A DNA stretch of 64,000 nt, from the NCBI RefSeq assembly GCF_020400825.1, contig NZ_JAINVH010000021.1:1-64000 (forward strand), written 5' to 3'. Shown here piece by piece: positions 38,393 to 46,828 of this stretch; the first letter of the stretch is position 1; each line of letters opens with the position of its first letter. Position numbers and translations under genes: made by a program. This DNA comes from Streptomyces sp. HPF1205 (GTDB lineage: Bacteria; Actinomycetota; Actinomycetes; Streptomycetales; Streptomycetaceae). Below the pieces are notes generated by a model that did no database searches, had not been told where the DNA came from, and saw nothing but the letters and a program-made list of their open reading frames with translations.

Positions 38393-39421
38393 ATGCGGGT
38401 AGGAGTGCTGACCGGAGGCGGTGACTGCCCCGGTCTCAACGCGGTGATCCGCAGCGTCGTACGCAAGGGCGCGCAGGAGTACGCCTGGAAGTTCGTCGGA
38501 TTCGTCGACGGCTGGAGCGGCGCGGTCAACGACGTCACGGTGCCCCTGGACGTCCCGGCCGTGCGCGGCATCCTCCCGCTCGGCGGCACGATCCTCGGCT
38601 CCTCGCGCACCAACCCCCTCCGGCTCGACAACGGGGTCGAGCGCATCAAGGACACCCTCGCGGCGCACAGGGTCGACGCGCTCGTCGTCATCGGCGGTGA
38701 GGACACCCTCAGCGTCGCCGCCGCCCTCGCCGACACGGGGGTCGCCCTGGTCGGCGTGCCCAAGACCATCGACAACGACGTGGGCGGCACCGACTACACC
38801 TTCGGCTTCGACACGGCCGTGGGCATCGCGACCGAGGCCATCGACCGCCTGCACACCACCGCCGAGTCCCACAAGCGCACGCTGGTGGTCGAGGTGATGG
38901 GGCGCCACTCCGGATGGATCGCGCTGCACTCGGGCGTCGCCGGTGGCGCGAACGTCATCCTCGTCCCGGAAGTGGAGTTCGACGTCGACCGCGTCTGCTC
39001 CTGGGTGGAGAACCGCTTCGAGATCAACTACGCGCCGATCGTGGTGGTGGCGGAGGGAGCGGTCCCCAAAGCCGGGCAGATGGTCGTCAAGGACGAGTCG
39101 CGCGACGCCTTCGGGCACGTCCGCCTGTCCGGGATCGGCGACTGGCTGGCCCGGGAGATCGAGAGCCGCACCGAGAAGGACGCCCGCACGACCGTCCTCG
39201 GCCACATCCAGCGCGGCGGCACACCCAGCGCCTACGACCGGTGGCTGGCCACCCGCTTCGGCCTGCACGCCGTGGACGCGGTCAAGGACGGCGACTTCGG
39301 CACGATGACGGCCCTGCGCGGCACGGACATCACACGCGTCCCCCTCGCGGAGGCGACGAAGGCGACCAAACGCGTCCCGGAGGACCTGTACGCGGAGTTC
39401 GACGTGTTCTTCGGCACCTGA
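38393..39421 (+). CDS. pfp: Phosphofructokinase, probably pyrophosphate-dependent
   Basis: A 342-residue enzyme converting fructose 6-phosphate to the 1,6-bisphosphate. Motifs: GVLTGGGDCPGLNAVIR (4-20), GGTILGSSRTNP (64-75), GGEDTLSVA (101-109), PKTIDNDVGGTDYTFGFDTA (123-142) and MGRHSGW. Position 104 is Asp and position 124 is Lys (E. coli numbering coincides here). Asp104 with Lys124 is the residue pair of pyrophosphate-using enzymes, while ATP-dependent ones have Gly104. So pyrophosphate is the predicted phosphoryl donor and the reaction would be reversible. The ATG follows GAGGGAGAGCAGCC. Divergent from a Usp gene. Confidence 0.9.
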   Translation: MRVGVLTGGGDCPGLNAVIRSVVRKGAQEYAWKFVGFVDGWSGAVNDVTVPLDVPAVRGILPLGGTILGSSRTNPLRLDNGVERIKDTLAAHRVDALVVIGGEDTLSVAAALADTGVALVGVPKTIDNDVGGTDYTFGFDTAVGIATEAIDRLHTTAESHKRTLVVEVMGRHSGWIALHSGVAGGANVILVPEVEFDVDRVCSWVENRFEINYAPIVVVAEGAVPKAGQMVVKDESRDAFGHVRLSGIGDWLAREIESRTEKDARTTVLGHIQRGGTPSAYDRWLATRFGLHAVDAVKDGDFGTMTALRGTDITRVPLAEATKATKRVPEDLYAEFDVFFGT

Positions 39422-39430
39422 CGCCTCGCG

Positions 39431-39452
39431 CGCGTACGCGACGCCGTACGCG
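39431..39452. terminator. Hairpin between convergent genes
   Basis: CGCGTACG (39431-39438) pairs exactly with CGTACGCG (39445-39452) around a 6-nt loop, between the phosphofructokinase stop and the converging Usp stop. It can act for both strands. No T tract. Confidence 0.6.
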
Positions 39453-39463
39453 TACGTGACGCC

Positions 39464-40327
39464 TCAGGCGTACGCGCCGGGCACGACGGCCACCGGGCAG
39501 CCCGCGTGGTGCAGGACGGCGTGGGCGACCGGGCCGAGCCGAGGGGTGTGCGGGCGCGGGCCCGGGCCGCGGCCGAGGACCAGCAGATCGGCTCGCCGCG
39601 AGGCGCGGACCAGCGCGTACGCCGGATGCAGGAGCACGACGTCCGGCCGGGCCGCGACGTGCGGGTACGTCTCCCGCCACGTCCGCAGCACGTCGGACAG
39701 CCGCTGGACCTCCTCGTCCTCCCACGTGCCCCGGTCCTCTTCCGGCACCCCGAGGACGGCCTGCGGCGAGACGCCGGGCGGGGTCCACGCGCGCACGGCA
39801 CGCACCGCGGCGCCGCTCGTCCGGGCGGCGCGGAAGGCGAAGTCCACGGCCGGCCCCGCCGCGTGCCGCGCGCCGACGCCCACGACGACCTCCGGCTCGG
39901 GCACGGCGGCCTCCGCCGGCACCACCACGACGGGGCAGGAGGCGCCGCTCGCCGCGGCCAGCGCCGTCGCGCCCACCACGAGGCCGTCGAACCCGCCGTC
40001 CCCTCGTGCCCCCACGACGAGCAGCGCGGCGCCCTCGCAGGCCGCGAGCAGGCCGGCCGCGGCCGGCCCGGCGACCTGTGCGCCGGTGACCGCCACATGG
40101 GGATGGAGCACGGCCAGGCGGGCCTCGGCGCGGTCGAGCAGGTCCTGGCCCGACCGCGCCCAGGAGAACGCGGCCGCCGCTTCGGCGCGGTCGTGGTCCG
40201 GGGCGGGCGGCGCGGCGTGCACCAGGCGCAGTCCGAGGCCGCGAAGGGCCGCTTCCCGGGCGGCCCACTCGGCGGCGACGAGGCTCTCGTGGGATCCGTC
40301 GATCCCGGCCACGACGCTGCGGGTCAT
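39464..40327 (-). CDS. Tandem universal stress protein, largely degenerate
   Basis: A 287-residue two-domain UspA protein. Domain 1 opens SVVAGIDGSHESLVAAEWA and has GARGDGGFDGLVVGAT, complete but with Ala in place of the final Ser. Domain 2 (from about 145) lacks the motif (GRGPGPRPHTPRLGPV) and the DGS start (VVVGVGARHAAG). Nucleotide binding, if any, is in domain 1. The ATG at 40327 is preceded by GAAGGAGCGC. Divergent from the aldolase gene. Confidence 0.88.
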   Translation of the reverse strand: MTRSVVAGIDGSHESLVAAEWAAREAALRGLGLRLVHAAPPAPDHDRAEAAAAFSWARSGQDLLDRAEARLAVLHPHVAVTGAQVAGPAAAGLLAACEGAALLVVGARGDGGFDGLVVGATALAAASGASCPVVVVPAEAAVPEPEVVVGVGARHAAGPAVDFAFRAARTSGAAVRAVRAWTPPGVSPQAVLGVPEEDRGTWEDEEVQRLSDVLRTWRETYPHVAARPDVVLLHPAYALVRASRRADLLVLGRGPGPRPHTPRLGPVAHAVLHHAGCPVAVVPGAYA

Positions 40328-40381
40328 CGTGCGCTCCTTCCCGCCGTCGCCGTCGCCGTCGCCGCGCCGCGTCCGGGCCGG

Positions 40382-40395
40382 CGGCCGAACGGTCC
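40382..40395. promoter_or_regulatory. Near-palindrome CGGCCGAACGGTCC
   Basis: One mismatch to GGNCCGNNCGGNCC, in the divergent region between a Usp gene and the aldolase gene. Listed because related perfect sites occur at 95 and 6050. Weak on its own. Confidence 0.2.
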
Positions 40396-40495
40396 TGCCG
40401 GCCTCCCGACGGCGCCCGGCCCTCCGGCGGCACTGCCACCGGGCGCGGTCACCCCCGGTGACCATTGTGGAATCCCCCACTCGGCGCCACCACCC

Positions 40496-40559
40496 GGGAC
40501 GGGCGGCCGGAGGTGTCCCGAACATCCCGTTCGGTCCCGGAATGGGGCCCAATGGACCC
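40496..40559. promoter_or_regulatory. Pair of DevR-box-like near matches before the aldolase gene
   Basis: GGGACGGGCGGCCG (40496-40509) and GGCCCAATGGACCC (40546-40559) each match GGGNCNNNNGNCCC with one mismatch. The second shares TGGNCCCTG with the site upstream of pncB and is centred 43 bp before the aldolase start, a position suited to an activator. Chance matches at this stringency are common. Confidence 0.3.
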
Positions 40560-40595
40560 TGCTGTGAGCTTCGCGCCCTGTGTGACGCTTGCGGC

Positions 40596-41510
40596 ATGAC
40601 GAGGCAACCAGGCAAAGGCATCAGCGGCGCCGGGCTCGGCACGGGGAAGAAGACCCGCCTCAACCGGATCCTCCACCAGCACGGCCTGGGCAACGGCACC
40701 GCGATCTTCCTGCCGTACGACCACGGGCTGGAGCACGGCCCCCGCGACTTCGCCGCCAACCCCGCGGTGAGCGACCCCGCGTACATCATCAGGCTCGCGC
40801 TGGAGGGGCAGTTCAACGGCATCGTCCTGCAGATCGGGCTGGCCGAGAAGTTCTACTGGGACTTCGCAGGCGAGGTGCCGCTCGTCCTGAAGCTCAACGG
40901 GAAGACCGACATCCCTTCCGACGCCGAGGCTCTGTCGCCGCTGCACGCGTCGGTGGCCGACGCGGTCCGGCTCGGCGCCGACGCCGTCGGCTACACGCTG
41001 TACGTCGGCAGCCCCGCCCAGGAGACGGACTTCCGGCAGCTGCGGCAGGTGCGGGAGGACGCCCAGCGGCTGGGGATGCCGCTGATCGTGTGGGCCTATC
41101 CCCGCGGCGCCGCGATCGAGGCGAAGGGCGGCAAGGACTCCTTCTACGCCGTCGACTACGCGGCGCGCACGGCCGGCGAACTCGGCGCGGACATGGTCAA
41201 GGTGAACTTCCCCCACCCGGAGAAGATGTCCGGGGTCAAGGAGGCCTACCGCCACGAGTTCTCCCCCCAGCAGGCCATCGACGCGGTGGTGCGGTCGGCC
41301 AACCGCACCCTGGTGCTGGTCTCCGGCGGGGAGAAGGCGGGCGACGAGGCCATGCTGGAGAAGGCACGCCAGTCGATGGAGGCGGGCGCGACCGGGCTGA
41401 TCTTCGGACGCAACGTCTGGCAGCGTGAGCACGACGAGTCCCTCACGTTCGTGGCCCATCTGCGGGACATACTCGCCAAGTACCCCCGCGGCGGACCGCC
41501 CGGTACCTGA
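40596..41510 (+). CDS. Class I fructose-bisphosphate aldolase, archaeal (DhnA) type
   Basis: A 304-residue TIM-barrel aldolase that splits or forms fructose 1,6-bisphosphate by Schiff-base chemistry. Key features: FLPYDHGLEHGP (38-49), KLNGKTDIPS (99-108), VWAYPRG (165-171) and the Schiff-base lysine K202 in ADMVKVNFPHPEK. The C-terminal phosphate site is LVSGGEK and GLIFGRNVWQ. This family is unlike the class II enzyme most actinobacteria use for glycolysis. The ATG at 40596 has no clear ribosome site, so it may be leaderless or start nearby. It catalyses the step after the phosphofructokinase encoded 1.2 kb upstream. Confidence 0.9.
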   Translation: MTRQPGKGISGAGLGTGKKTRLNRILHQHGLGNGTAIFLPYDHGLEHGPRDFAANPAVSDPAYIIRLALEGQFNGIVLQIGLAEKFYWDFAGEVPLVLKLNGKTDIPSDAEALSPLHASVADAVRLGADAVGYTLYVGSPAQETDFRQLRQVREDAQRLGMPLIVWAYPRGAAIEAKGGKDSFYAVDYAARTAGELGADMVKVNFPHPEKMSGVKEAYRHEFSPQQAIDAVVRSANRTLVLVSGGEKAGDEAMLEKARQSMEAGATGLIFGRNVWQREHDESLTFVAHLRDILAKYPRGGPPGT

Positions 41511-41551
41511 CGCGGGCAGCCCCGCAGGCCACCGCGCGCGTCACCGCGGAC

Positions 41552-41566
41552 GGCCGGACGCCGGCC
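41552..41566. terminator. Short hairpin between convergent genes
   Basis: GGCCGG and CCGGCC flank ACG, 41 nt after the aldolase stop and just before the converging transporter stop at 41578. A compact 6-bp stem with 3-nt loop. Confidence 0.5.
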
Positions 41567-41577
41567 CGGACGGATCG

Positions 41578-43071
41578 TCACCGGGCCGGCAGCAGCAGGC
41601 GGGACAGGACGGCCGTGCAGAGCAGGAGCGCGGCGGCCGCGAGCAGGCCCACGCGCATGCCCGGCAGGCTGAAGGCGCCGCCGGGGCCGTTGAGGAGACT
41701 GCCGAAGACGGCGACGGACAGCGCGCCGCCCGTCTGGCGCAGCGAGTTGAGCAGGCCCGAGGCGGTGCCCGTGCGCTCCGCCGGCACGGCGTCCATCAGC
41801 AGCGCGGTCAGCGCGGGCACGGTGAGCGCCCCGCCGACGCTGAGCGGCAGCAGCAGGACGAGCACGAGCCACAGCGCGGTGTGCGCGGCCAGCGGCAGCA
41901 TGGTCAGCATCGCCGCGCTGAAGATCACCTGCCCGGTCACGATGACCCGCCGCCGCCCGATCCGCTCCGCCAGCCGGGGCGAGACCAGGTTGGTCGCCGT
42001 CACCACCGCCGACATCGGGACGAACATCAGCCCCGCCCCGATCGCCGACATGCCGCGAAGCTGCTGGTAGTACAGCCCGAGCAGGAAGATCCCGCCGTAG
42101 AAGGCGGCGTTGAGGGCGAAACCGACCACGAGCGGGACGCTCACCGCGCGGTTCGCCGGCATGCCCGGCGGGACCATGGGCCGCGGGTGCCGGGCCTCCA
42201 CCAGGAAGAAGGCGCAACCGGACGCGACGGCGATCGCGGCCGCGGTCAGTACGGGGCCGCTGGTCCAGCCCAGGTGCCCGCCCTCGATCACCGCGAACGC
42301 CGGTCCGGCCAGCGCCAGTACGGCAGTGACCTGGCCGCCGCCGTCCAGCGCCGCGGGCCGACGCGGTGACCGCGGCACCCGGACCAGCAGGGCGGTGATC
42401 AGCACCCCCACCGGGAGGTTGAGCAGGAAGACCGCCCGCCAGCCGGCCGTGTCCGTGAGCAGTCCGCCCAGCACCGGCCCCGCCGCCATCGCCACCGACC
42501 CGCCGACCGTCCACAGCGCGATGGCCCGGGCGCGCGCCCGCGCGTCGTCGTACGCCTGCCGGATCAGCGCCAGCGAGGCGGGCATGACGACCGCGGCGGC
42601 TCCGCCCTGCGCCACCCGCGCGGCGACCAGCACACCGATGCCGGGGGCGAGCGCGCAGCCGAGCGAGGCCAGGGTGAAGGCGCACACCCCCCAGGCGTAG
42701 GCGCGGCGGGCGCCGGCGCGGTCGGCGAGGGCGCCGGCGGAGAGCATCAGGGCCGCGAACATCAGGGTGTAGGCGTCCACGACCCACTGCAGCCCGGCCA
42801 TCCCCCCGCTCAGGGAGTCACGGATCGAGGGCAGCGCGATGTTCACCGCCGAGACGTCGATGGTGATCACCGTGAAGCCGAGCAGCGAGGCCACCAGGGC
42901 GACGCCCGTGTGCCGCGGCGGCGCCCCCGCGGGCGGTGCGTCGGGCCGGGCCCGCGTCCCGAGGGCACGAGCCCGCGTCCCACGTATGCGGGCCCGCGTT
43001 GCGTGGGTACGGTCACGGGCCCGGACGCCGCCAGGGGCCGCGGACGTTGACGGGGAAGGGGCGACGGGCAC
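41578..43071 (-). CDS. MFS drug-efflux transporter (DHA2, 14-helix type)
   Basis: A 497-residue transporter. After about 48 basic residues the core starts VALVASLLGFTVITIDVSAVNIALPSI, the classic DHA2 opening with the Asp/Val/Asn motif D1. GALADRAGARRAYAWG is motif A, and GPVLGGLLTDTAGWRAVFLLNLPVG is motif C. About 14 membrane segments. The GTG at 43071 is chosen because GGAGG lies 5 nt upstream. It is divergent from the XRE regulator gene at 43315, a common pair in which the regulator represses the exporter. Confidence 0.9.
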   Translation of the reverse strand: MPVAPSPSTSAAPGGVRARDRTHATRARIRGTRARALGTRARPDAPPAGAPPRHTGVALVASLLGFTVITIDVSAVNIALPSIRDSLSGGMAGLQWVVDAYTLMFAALMLSAGALADRAGARRAYAWGVCAFTLASLGCALAPGIGVLVAARVAQGGAAAVVMPASLALIRQAYDDARARARAIALWTVGGSVAMAAGPVLGGLLTDTAGWRAVFLLNLPVGVLITALLVRVPRSPRRPAALDGGGQVTAVLALAGPAFAVIEGGHLGWTSGPVLTAAAIAVASGCAFFLVEARHPRPMVPPGMPANRAVSVPLVVGFALNAAFYGGIFLLGLYYQQLRGMSAIGAGLMFVPMSAVVTATNLVSPRLAERIGRRRVIVTGQVIFSAAMLTMLPLAAHTALWLVLVLLLPLSVGGALTVPALTALLMDAVPAERTGTASGLLNSLRQTGGALSVAVFGSLLNGPGGAFSLPGMRVGLLAAAALLLCTAVLSRLLLPAR

Positions 43072-43314
43072 GGTGACCTCCGAGGGAAGCGGGTACGTCT
43101 GACGGTGTTCGGTGGAACCGGGCGGGCGGCGTGCCGACCGGAGCCGCGGCCCGGTGTCCAGCACCCCCTGGGCTCCGGCGGGCACGCCTCCCGCCGCACG
43201 GCAGACTCTTCCGCGGCGCGCGGCCGCCCGGCAGACCGCGCCGTACCCGGGTGCCGCGTTCCAGGCCCTGACACGGCCCCCCACCGTTCCCGGCCCGCCT
43301 GCCACAATGGGTGG

Positions 43315-44250
43315 ATGGCGGCAGCGGACGGGCGGGGCACCGAACTCGGCAGATACCTCAAGGCGCGCAGGGCGCAGGTGCGCCCCCAGGACGTGGGCCT
43401 GCCGGCCGGGGCGGGGCTGCGCCGCACGCCAGGGCTGCGCCGGGAGGAGCTGGCCGCGCTGGCCGGGGTGAGCGTCGACTACTACATCCGCCTGGAGCGC
43501 GGCAGGGAGACCAACCCCTCGCCCGCCGTCCTCGACGCCCTCGGCCGCGCGCTGCGGCTGCGCGGTGACGGGTACGAACGCCTCCACGAGCTGGCGGAGC
43601 TGGCCTCCGGCCGGCTCTCCGAGCTGCCGGCCTGCGCCGACCACACCGTCCGCGACTCGGTGCTGCGGATGCTGGAGTCGGTCCGCCCGCTCCCCGCGTA
43701 CGTGGTCAGCCGCTACAACCACCTGCTGGCCGCGAACCCGCCCGCCGAGCGGCTGCTGCCCGGCATCTGGGACTGGCCCGAGCGGCAGCGCAACCTGACG
43801 CGCTATCTCTTCCTGCACCCGGTGGGCCGGGTGCTCTACGAACCGTGGGAGGAGACGGTCGCGAACTCGGTGGCCCACCTGCGGGCGGTCGCGGGGGCGG
43901 ACCAGGCCGACCCCGAACTGGCCGCGCTCGTCGACGAACTTGCCCTGAAATCACCGCAGTTCGCACGGCTGTGGGAGCGGTACGACGTCTGCGAGCGCGG
44001 TGGCGGGCAGAAGACCTTCCGGCACCCGGCGGTCGGGCGGATGACGCTGACCTACGAGGTCATGCGCCTGGCCAGGACCGGAGGCCAGCGGATGGTGGTC
44101 TACCAGGCGGTCCCCGGCACCGCGGACGAGGAAGCCATGCTGCGGCTGGAATCCGCCGACGCCCGGCCCGAGCCGGCGGCGGCCGGCCACCCGGAGCAGG
44201 CCCCCGAGGCCCGCACCGCACGCCCTCTGGCCCCGGCCCGCGCGGGCTGA
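43315..44250 (+). CDS. XRE-family regulator with MmyB-like ligand domain
   Basis: A 311-residue regulator. The N-terminal HTH (about 10-68) has LGRYLKARRAQV, GLRREELAALAGVSVDYYIR and LERGRETNPS, the characteristic actinobacterial form. The C-terminal MmyB-like domain (about 105-270) has PAYVVSRYNHLLAANPPAE and NLTRYLFLHPVGRVLY, and is thought to bind a small hydrophobic ligand. The tail is Ala/Pro-rich. The 243-bp space shared with the transporter gene is the likely operator region, though I see no clear dyad. Confidence 0.9.
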   Translation: MAAADGRGTELGRYLKARRAQVRPQDVGLPAGAGLRRTPGLRREELAALAGVSVDYYIRLERGRETNPSPAVLDALGRALRLRGDGYERLHELAELASGRLSELPACADHTVRDSVLRMLESVRPLPAYVVSRYNHLLAANPPAERLLPGIWDWPERQRNLTRYLFLHPVGRVLYEPWEETVANSVAHLRAVAGADQADPELAALVDELALKSPQFARLWERYDVCERGGGQKTFRHPAVGRMTLTYEVMRLARTGGQRMVVYQAVPGTADEEAMLRLESADARPEPAAAGHPEQAPEARTARPLAPARAG

Positions 44251-44402
44251 GCCGCACCACCGGGCCGCGCGGGCCCGCACCGGGCCGCACTGGGCCGCAC
44301 TGGGCCGCCCGGAGGGTGCGGTCGCGTGTCGCCGGCGGCTCTCCCCGCACTCCCGCCGACACTGAGGGGACGAACGGGCGCAGGCCGCGGTCCTGCCGTA
44401 CG

Positions 44403-44456
44403 GGTCCGTTCGGTCCGTTCGGTCCGTTCGGTCCGCTCGTTCCGTTCGGTCCGTTC
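44403..44456. repeat. Six 9-bp tandem repeats (GGTCCGTTC)
   Basis: Units begin at 44403, 44412, 44421, 44430, 44439 and 44448. Four are perfect; the fourth is GGTCCGCTC and the fifth GTTCCGTTC. They lie 80-135 bp before the hydrogenase protease gene. Consecutive units create overlapping GGTCCGTTCGGTCC palindromes of the GGNCCGNNCGGNCC type. A 10-bp repeat of CCGCACTGGG type lies a little upstream (44278-44310). Confidence 0.85.
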
Positions 44457-44536
44457 CCCGCCGTACGGTCCGCCGCGCCTCGACGAGCCGCGTGCTGCCC
44501 GTGCCGGAGACGTGCGGGTCCTGGAGAGGGGCAGGG

Positions 44537-45094
44537 GTGACGGCGTCCGCCGGTGCGGTTGTCATCGGGATCGGCAACGGGTTCCGGCGCGACGACGGCG
44601 TCGGACCGGTCGTGGCGGAACTGGTGCGGGAGCGGTCCGCCACCCTCCCGCTGCCCGCGGGGACCGCGGTGCACACGTGCGACGGGGATCCGGGCCGGCT
44701 GATCGGGCTGTGGGAGAACGCCGCTCTGGCGGTCGTCGTCGACGCCTGCTTCCCCCCTTCCCCGCGTCCGGGGCGCGTCCACCGCTGGTGCCCGCTCCCG
44801 GACGCCGTGCCCCGGCTCGCGGCGCGGCACAGCACCCACGGCCTCGGCCTGGCCGAGGCGGTGCGCCTCGCCCACGTCCTCGGGCGCGGCCCCCGCCGTC
44901 TCGTCGTCTACGCGGTCGAGGGCGCCGACCGGTCCCTGGGCACCGGCCTGACGCCCGCGGTGGCCGACGCGGCGCGGGCCCTGGCCGGGCGCGTCGAGGA
45001 CGACCTCACCGGCACGGCACCGCCCGGCACAGAGGCGACGGGGCGGCCGATCCGGTTCCCCTCGGGGGACACGCCGGACGGCCACCCGAGCTGA
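44537..45094 (+). CDS. [NiFe]-hydrogenase maturation protease
   Basis: A 185-residue endopeptidase that trims the C-terminus of the hydrogenase large subunit after nickel insertion. It has VVIGIGNGFRRDDGVGPVV, the family opening with the nickel-sensing acidic residue region, CDGDPGRLIGLW with the second acidic ligand, VVVDAC, and HGLGLAEAVRLA with the conserved His. The GTG at 44537 follows GGAGAG. It directly precedes the hydrogenase operon (gap 91 bp), and the large subunit ends in a matching cleavable tail. Confidence 0.88.
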   Translation: MTASAGAVVIGIGNGFRRDDGVGPVVAELVRERSATLPLPAGTAVHTCDGDPGRLIGLWENAALAVVVDACFPPSPRPGRVHRWCPLPDAVPRLAARHSTHGLGLAEAVRLAHVLGRGPRRLVVYAVEGADRSLGTGLTPAVADAARALAGRVEDDLTGTAPPGTEATGRPIRFPSGDTPDGHPS

Positions 45095-45185
45095 CGCGCC
45101 CTCACCTGAGAGCTTGTCCGTAGCCGGCCCGTGCCGGCCCACAACTGGTCCGTAGCTGCCACCAGGCCGGGCGGAGGGAACGAGC

Positions 45186-46355
45186 ATGACGCACCCCGGG
45201 GACGCCGGGACACCCCCGAACGGGCGGAGCGAGGCGGTACTGGACCGCGACGGTCTGCACGCCCTGGTCCGTGTCCTGCGCGAGCGCGGACGTACGGTGA
45301 TCGGCCCCACGGTACGGGACCGCGCCATCGTCCTCGCCGAACTGGAGTCGGCCGACGACCTGCCGCACGGCTGGGGAGTCGATCTGGAGGCGGGCCGGTA
45401 CCGGATCCGCCGGCGCCGCGACGGCGCCGTCTTCGCGCACAGCGCGGGACCGCAGTCCTGGAAGTCGTTCCTGCACCCCCAGCGCGTCCGGCAGTGGACG
45501 GCCGACCGGGACGCCTCCGGAGAGCTGACCGTACGCGAGGAGGAGCCGCCCGCCGTGTCGTACGCGTTCCTCGGGGTGCGGGCCTGCGACCTGCGGGCGA
45601 TCCGCGTCCTGGACCGGGTGATGACCGGCGGTCGCTTCCCGGACCCCGCCTACGGCTCCCGCCGCACGGGCGCCTTCATCGTCGCCGCCGAATGCACGGA
45701 GCCGGGCGCCACCTGCTTCTGCGTCTCCATGGACGCCGGCCCGGCCGTCGACGGCGGATACGACCTCGCCCTCACCGAGGTGCTGGACGAGGCGGGCCAC
45801 CGCTTCCTGTGCCGCAGCGGGAGCGAGGAGGGCGCCGCCGTCCTCGCCGAACTCCCGCGCGGCGACGCCGATGACGCCACCCGTACCGCGGCGGCCGCGG
45901 CCGTCCGCGGGGCCGCCGAGCACATGGGCCGGTCCATGCCGCCGGTCGACCTGCGCGCCCTGATGCGCGACACCCTGGAGGCCGACCGCTGGGACGACGT
46001 CACCGCCCGCTGCCTGAGCTGCGGCAACTGCACCATGGTCTGCCCCACCTGCTTCTGCACCACCACCGAGGACGTGACCGACCTGACCGGCGACCACGCC
46101 GAGCGCTGGCGCCGCTGGGACTCCTGCTACGACCTGGACTTCACCCTCCTGAACGGCGGATCCGTCCGCGCGAGTGCCCGCAGCCGCTACCGCCAGTGGC
46201 TCACCCACAAGATCGGCACCTGGCACGACCAGTTCGGGAGCTCCGGCTGCGTCGGCTGCGGCCGGTGCATCGTCTGGTGCCCCACCGGCATCGACCTCAC
46301 CGAGGAGGCCCACGCCCTGCACCGGGAGGCGACGGCGAAGGGCACCGCGCGATGA
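45186..46355 (+). CDS. hydB: Hydrogenase beta subunit (4Fe-4S, sulfhydrogenase type)
   Basis: A 389-residue iron-sulfur protein of the HydB/HyhB family, passing electrons between the hydrogenase core and the flavin subunit. A substrate-binding-like N-terminal domain (about 30-250: SWKSFLHPQR, LGVRACDLRAIRVLD, CTEPGATCFCVSM) is followed by two [4Fe-4S] motifs: CLSCGNCTMVCPTC (276-289) and CVGCGRCIVWCP (near 355-366). A good GGAGGGAAC precedes the ATG. First gene of the structural operon; its stop overlaps the next start by 4 bp. Confidence 0.9.
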   Translation: MTHPGDAGTPPNGRSEAVLDRDGLHALVRVLRERGRTVIGPTVRDRAIVLAELESADDLPHGWGVDLEAGRYRIRRRRDGAVFAHSAGPQSWKSFLHPQRVRQWTADRDASGELTVREEEPPAVSYAFLGVRACDLRAIRVLDRVMTGGRFPDPAYGSRRTGAFIVAAECTEPGATCFCVSMDAGPAVDGGYDLALTEVLDEAGHRFLCRSGSEEGAAVLAELPRGDADDATRTAAAAAVRGAAEHMGRSMPPVDLRALMRDTLEADRWDDVTARCLSCGNCTMVCPTCFCTTTEDVTDLTGDHAERWRRWDSCYDLDFTLLNGGSVRASARSRYRQWLTHKIGTWHDQFGSSGCVGCGRCIVWCPTGIDLTEEAHALHREATAKGTAR

Positions 46356-46828
46356 CCGCCCGCGGCGGCACCGAGCACGGTCCCGGCATCCTCCCGTCGC
46401 TGCCGGCGGAGCACCGGGAGCGGCTGATGGGCCTCGCACACGAGGTGCACCGTCCCGGGTCCGTCCGCCTGTTCGAGGAGGGCGGGGCGGCCGACCGGTT
46501 CTGGATCATCCGCACGGGCGAGGTCGCGCTCGACATCCACATCCCCGGCCGCGGCCCCGTCGTCGTCGAGACCGTCGGCCCGGGCGGCCTCGTCGGCTGG
46601 TCGTGGCTGTGCCCGCCGCACCAGTGGCACCTCGGGGCCGAGACCCGCGGCCCGGTGAGCGCCTGGGAGTTCGAGGCCGGGCCGGTCCTCGACCTGTGCG
46701 CGGCCGAGCCGCCGTTCGGTCTGGCGCTCGTCGGCCTCGTCGCCGAGACGATCGGGCACCGCCTGCGCGCGACCCGGACCCGGCTGCTCGACCTCTACGG
46801 GCCCAAGACGGTCGGACCCCGTTCATGA
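46352..46828 (+). CDS. Stand-alone Crp-type sensor domain in the hydrogenase operon
   Basis: A 158-residue protein comprising only a Crp-like beta-roll: VHRPGSVRLFEEGGAADRFWII (34-55), GGLVGWSWLCPPHQWHLGAE (78-97) and the C-terminal RLLDLYGPK. No helix-turn-helix. The cyclic-nucleotide Arg is absent, and a Trp/His-rich block takes its place, as in the paralogue at 5486. It is joined to both the beta and gamma subunit genes by 4-bp overlaps, so it is made with them. A regulatory or assembly role in the complex is likely but untested. Confidence 0.85.
   Translation: MTARGGTEHGPGILPSLPAEHRERLMGLAHEVHRPGSVRLFEEGGAADRFWIIRTGEVALDIHIPGRGPVVVETVGPGGLVGWSWLCPPHQWHLGAETRGPVSAWEFEAGPVLDLCAAEPPFGLALVGLVAETIGHRLRATRTRLLDLYGPKTVGPRS

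Noticed and set aside
38393-39421. Ordinary ATP-dependent phosphofructokinase
   Set aside because: Asp at 104 rather than Gly is the key difference, although only an assay can settle it.
44403-44456. Short regular repeats as a CRISPR array
   Set aside because: The 9-bp units are contiguous with no spacers, and no cas gene is present.
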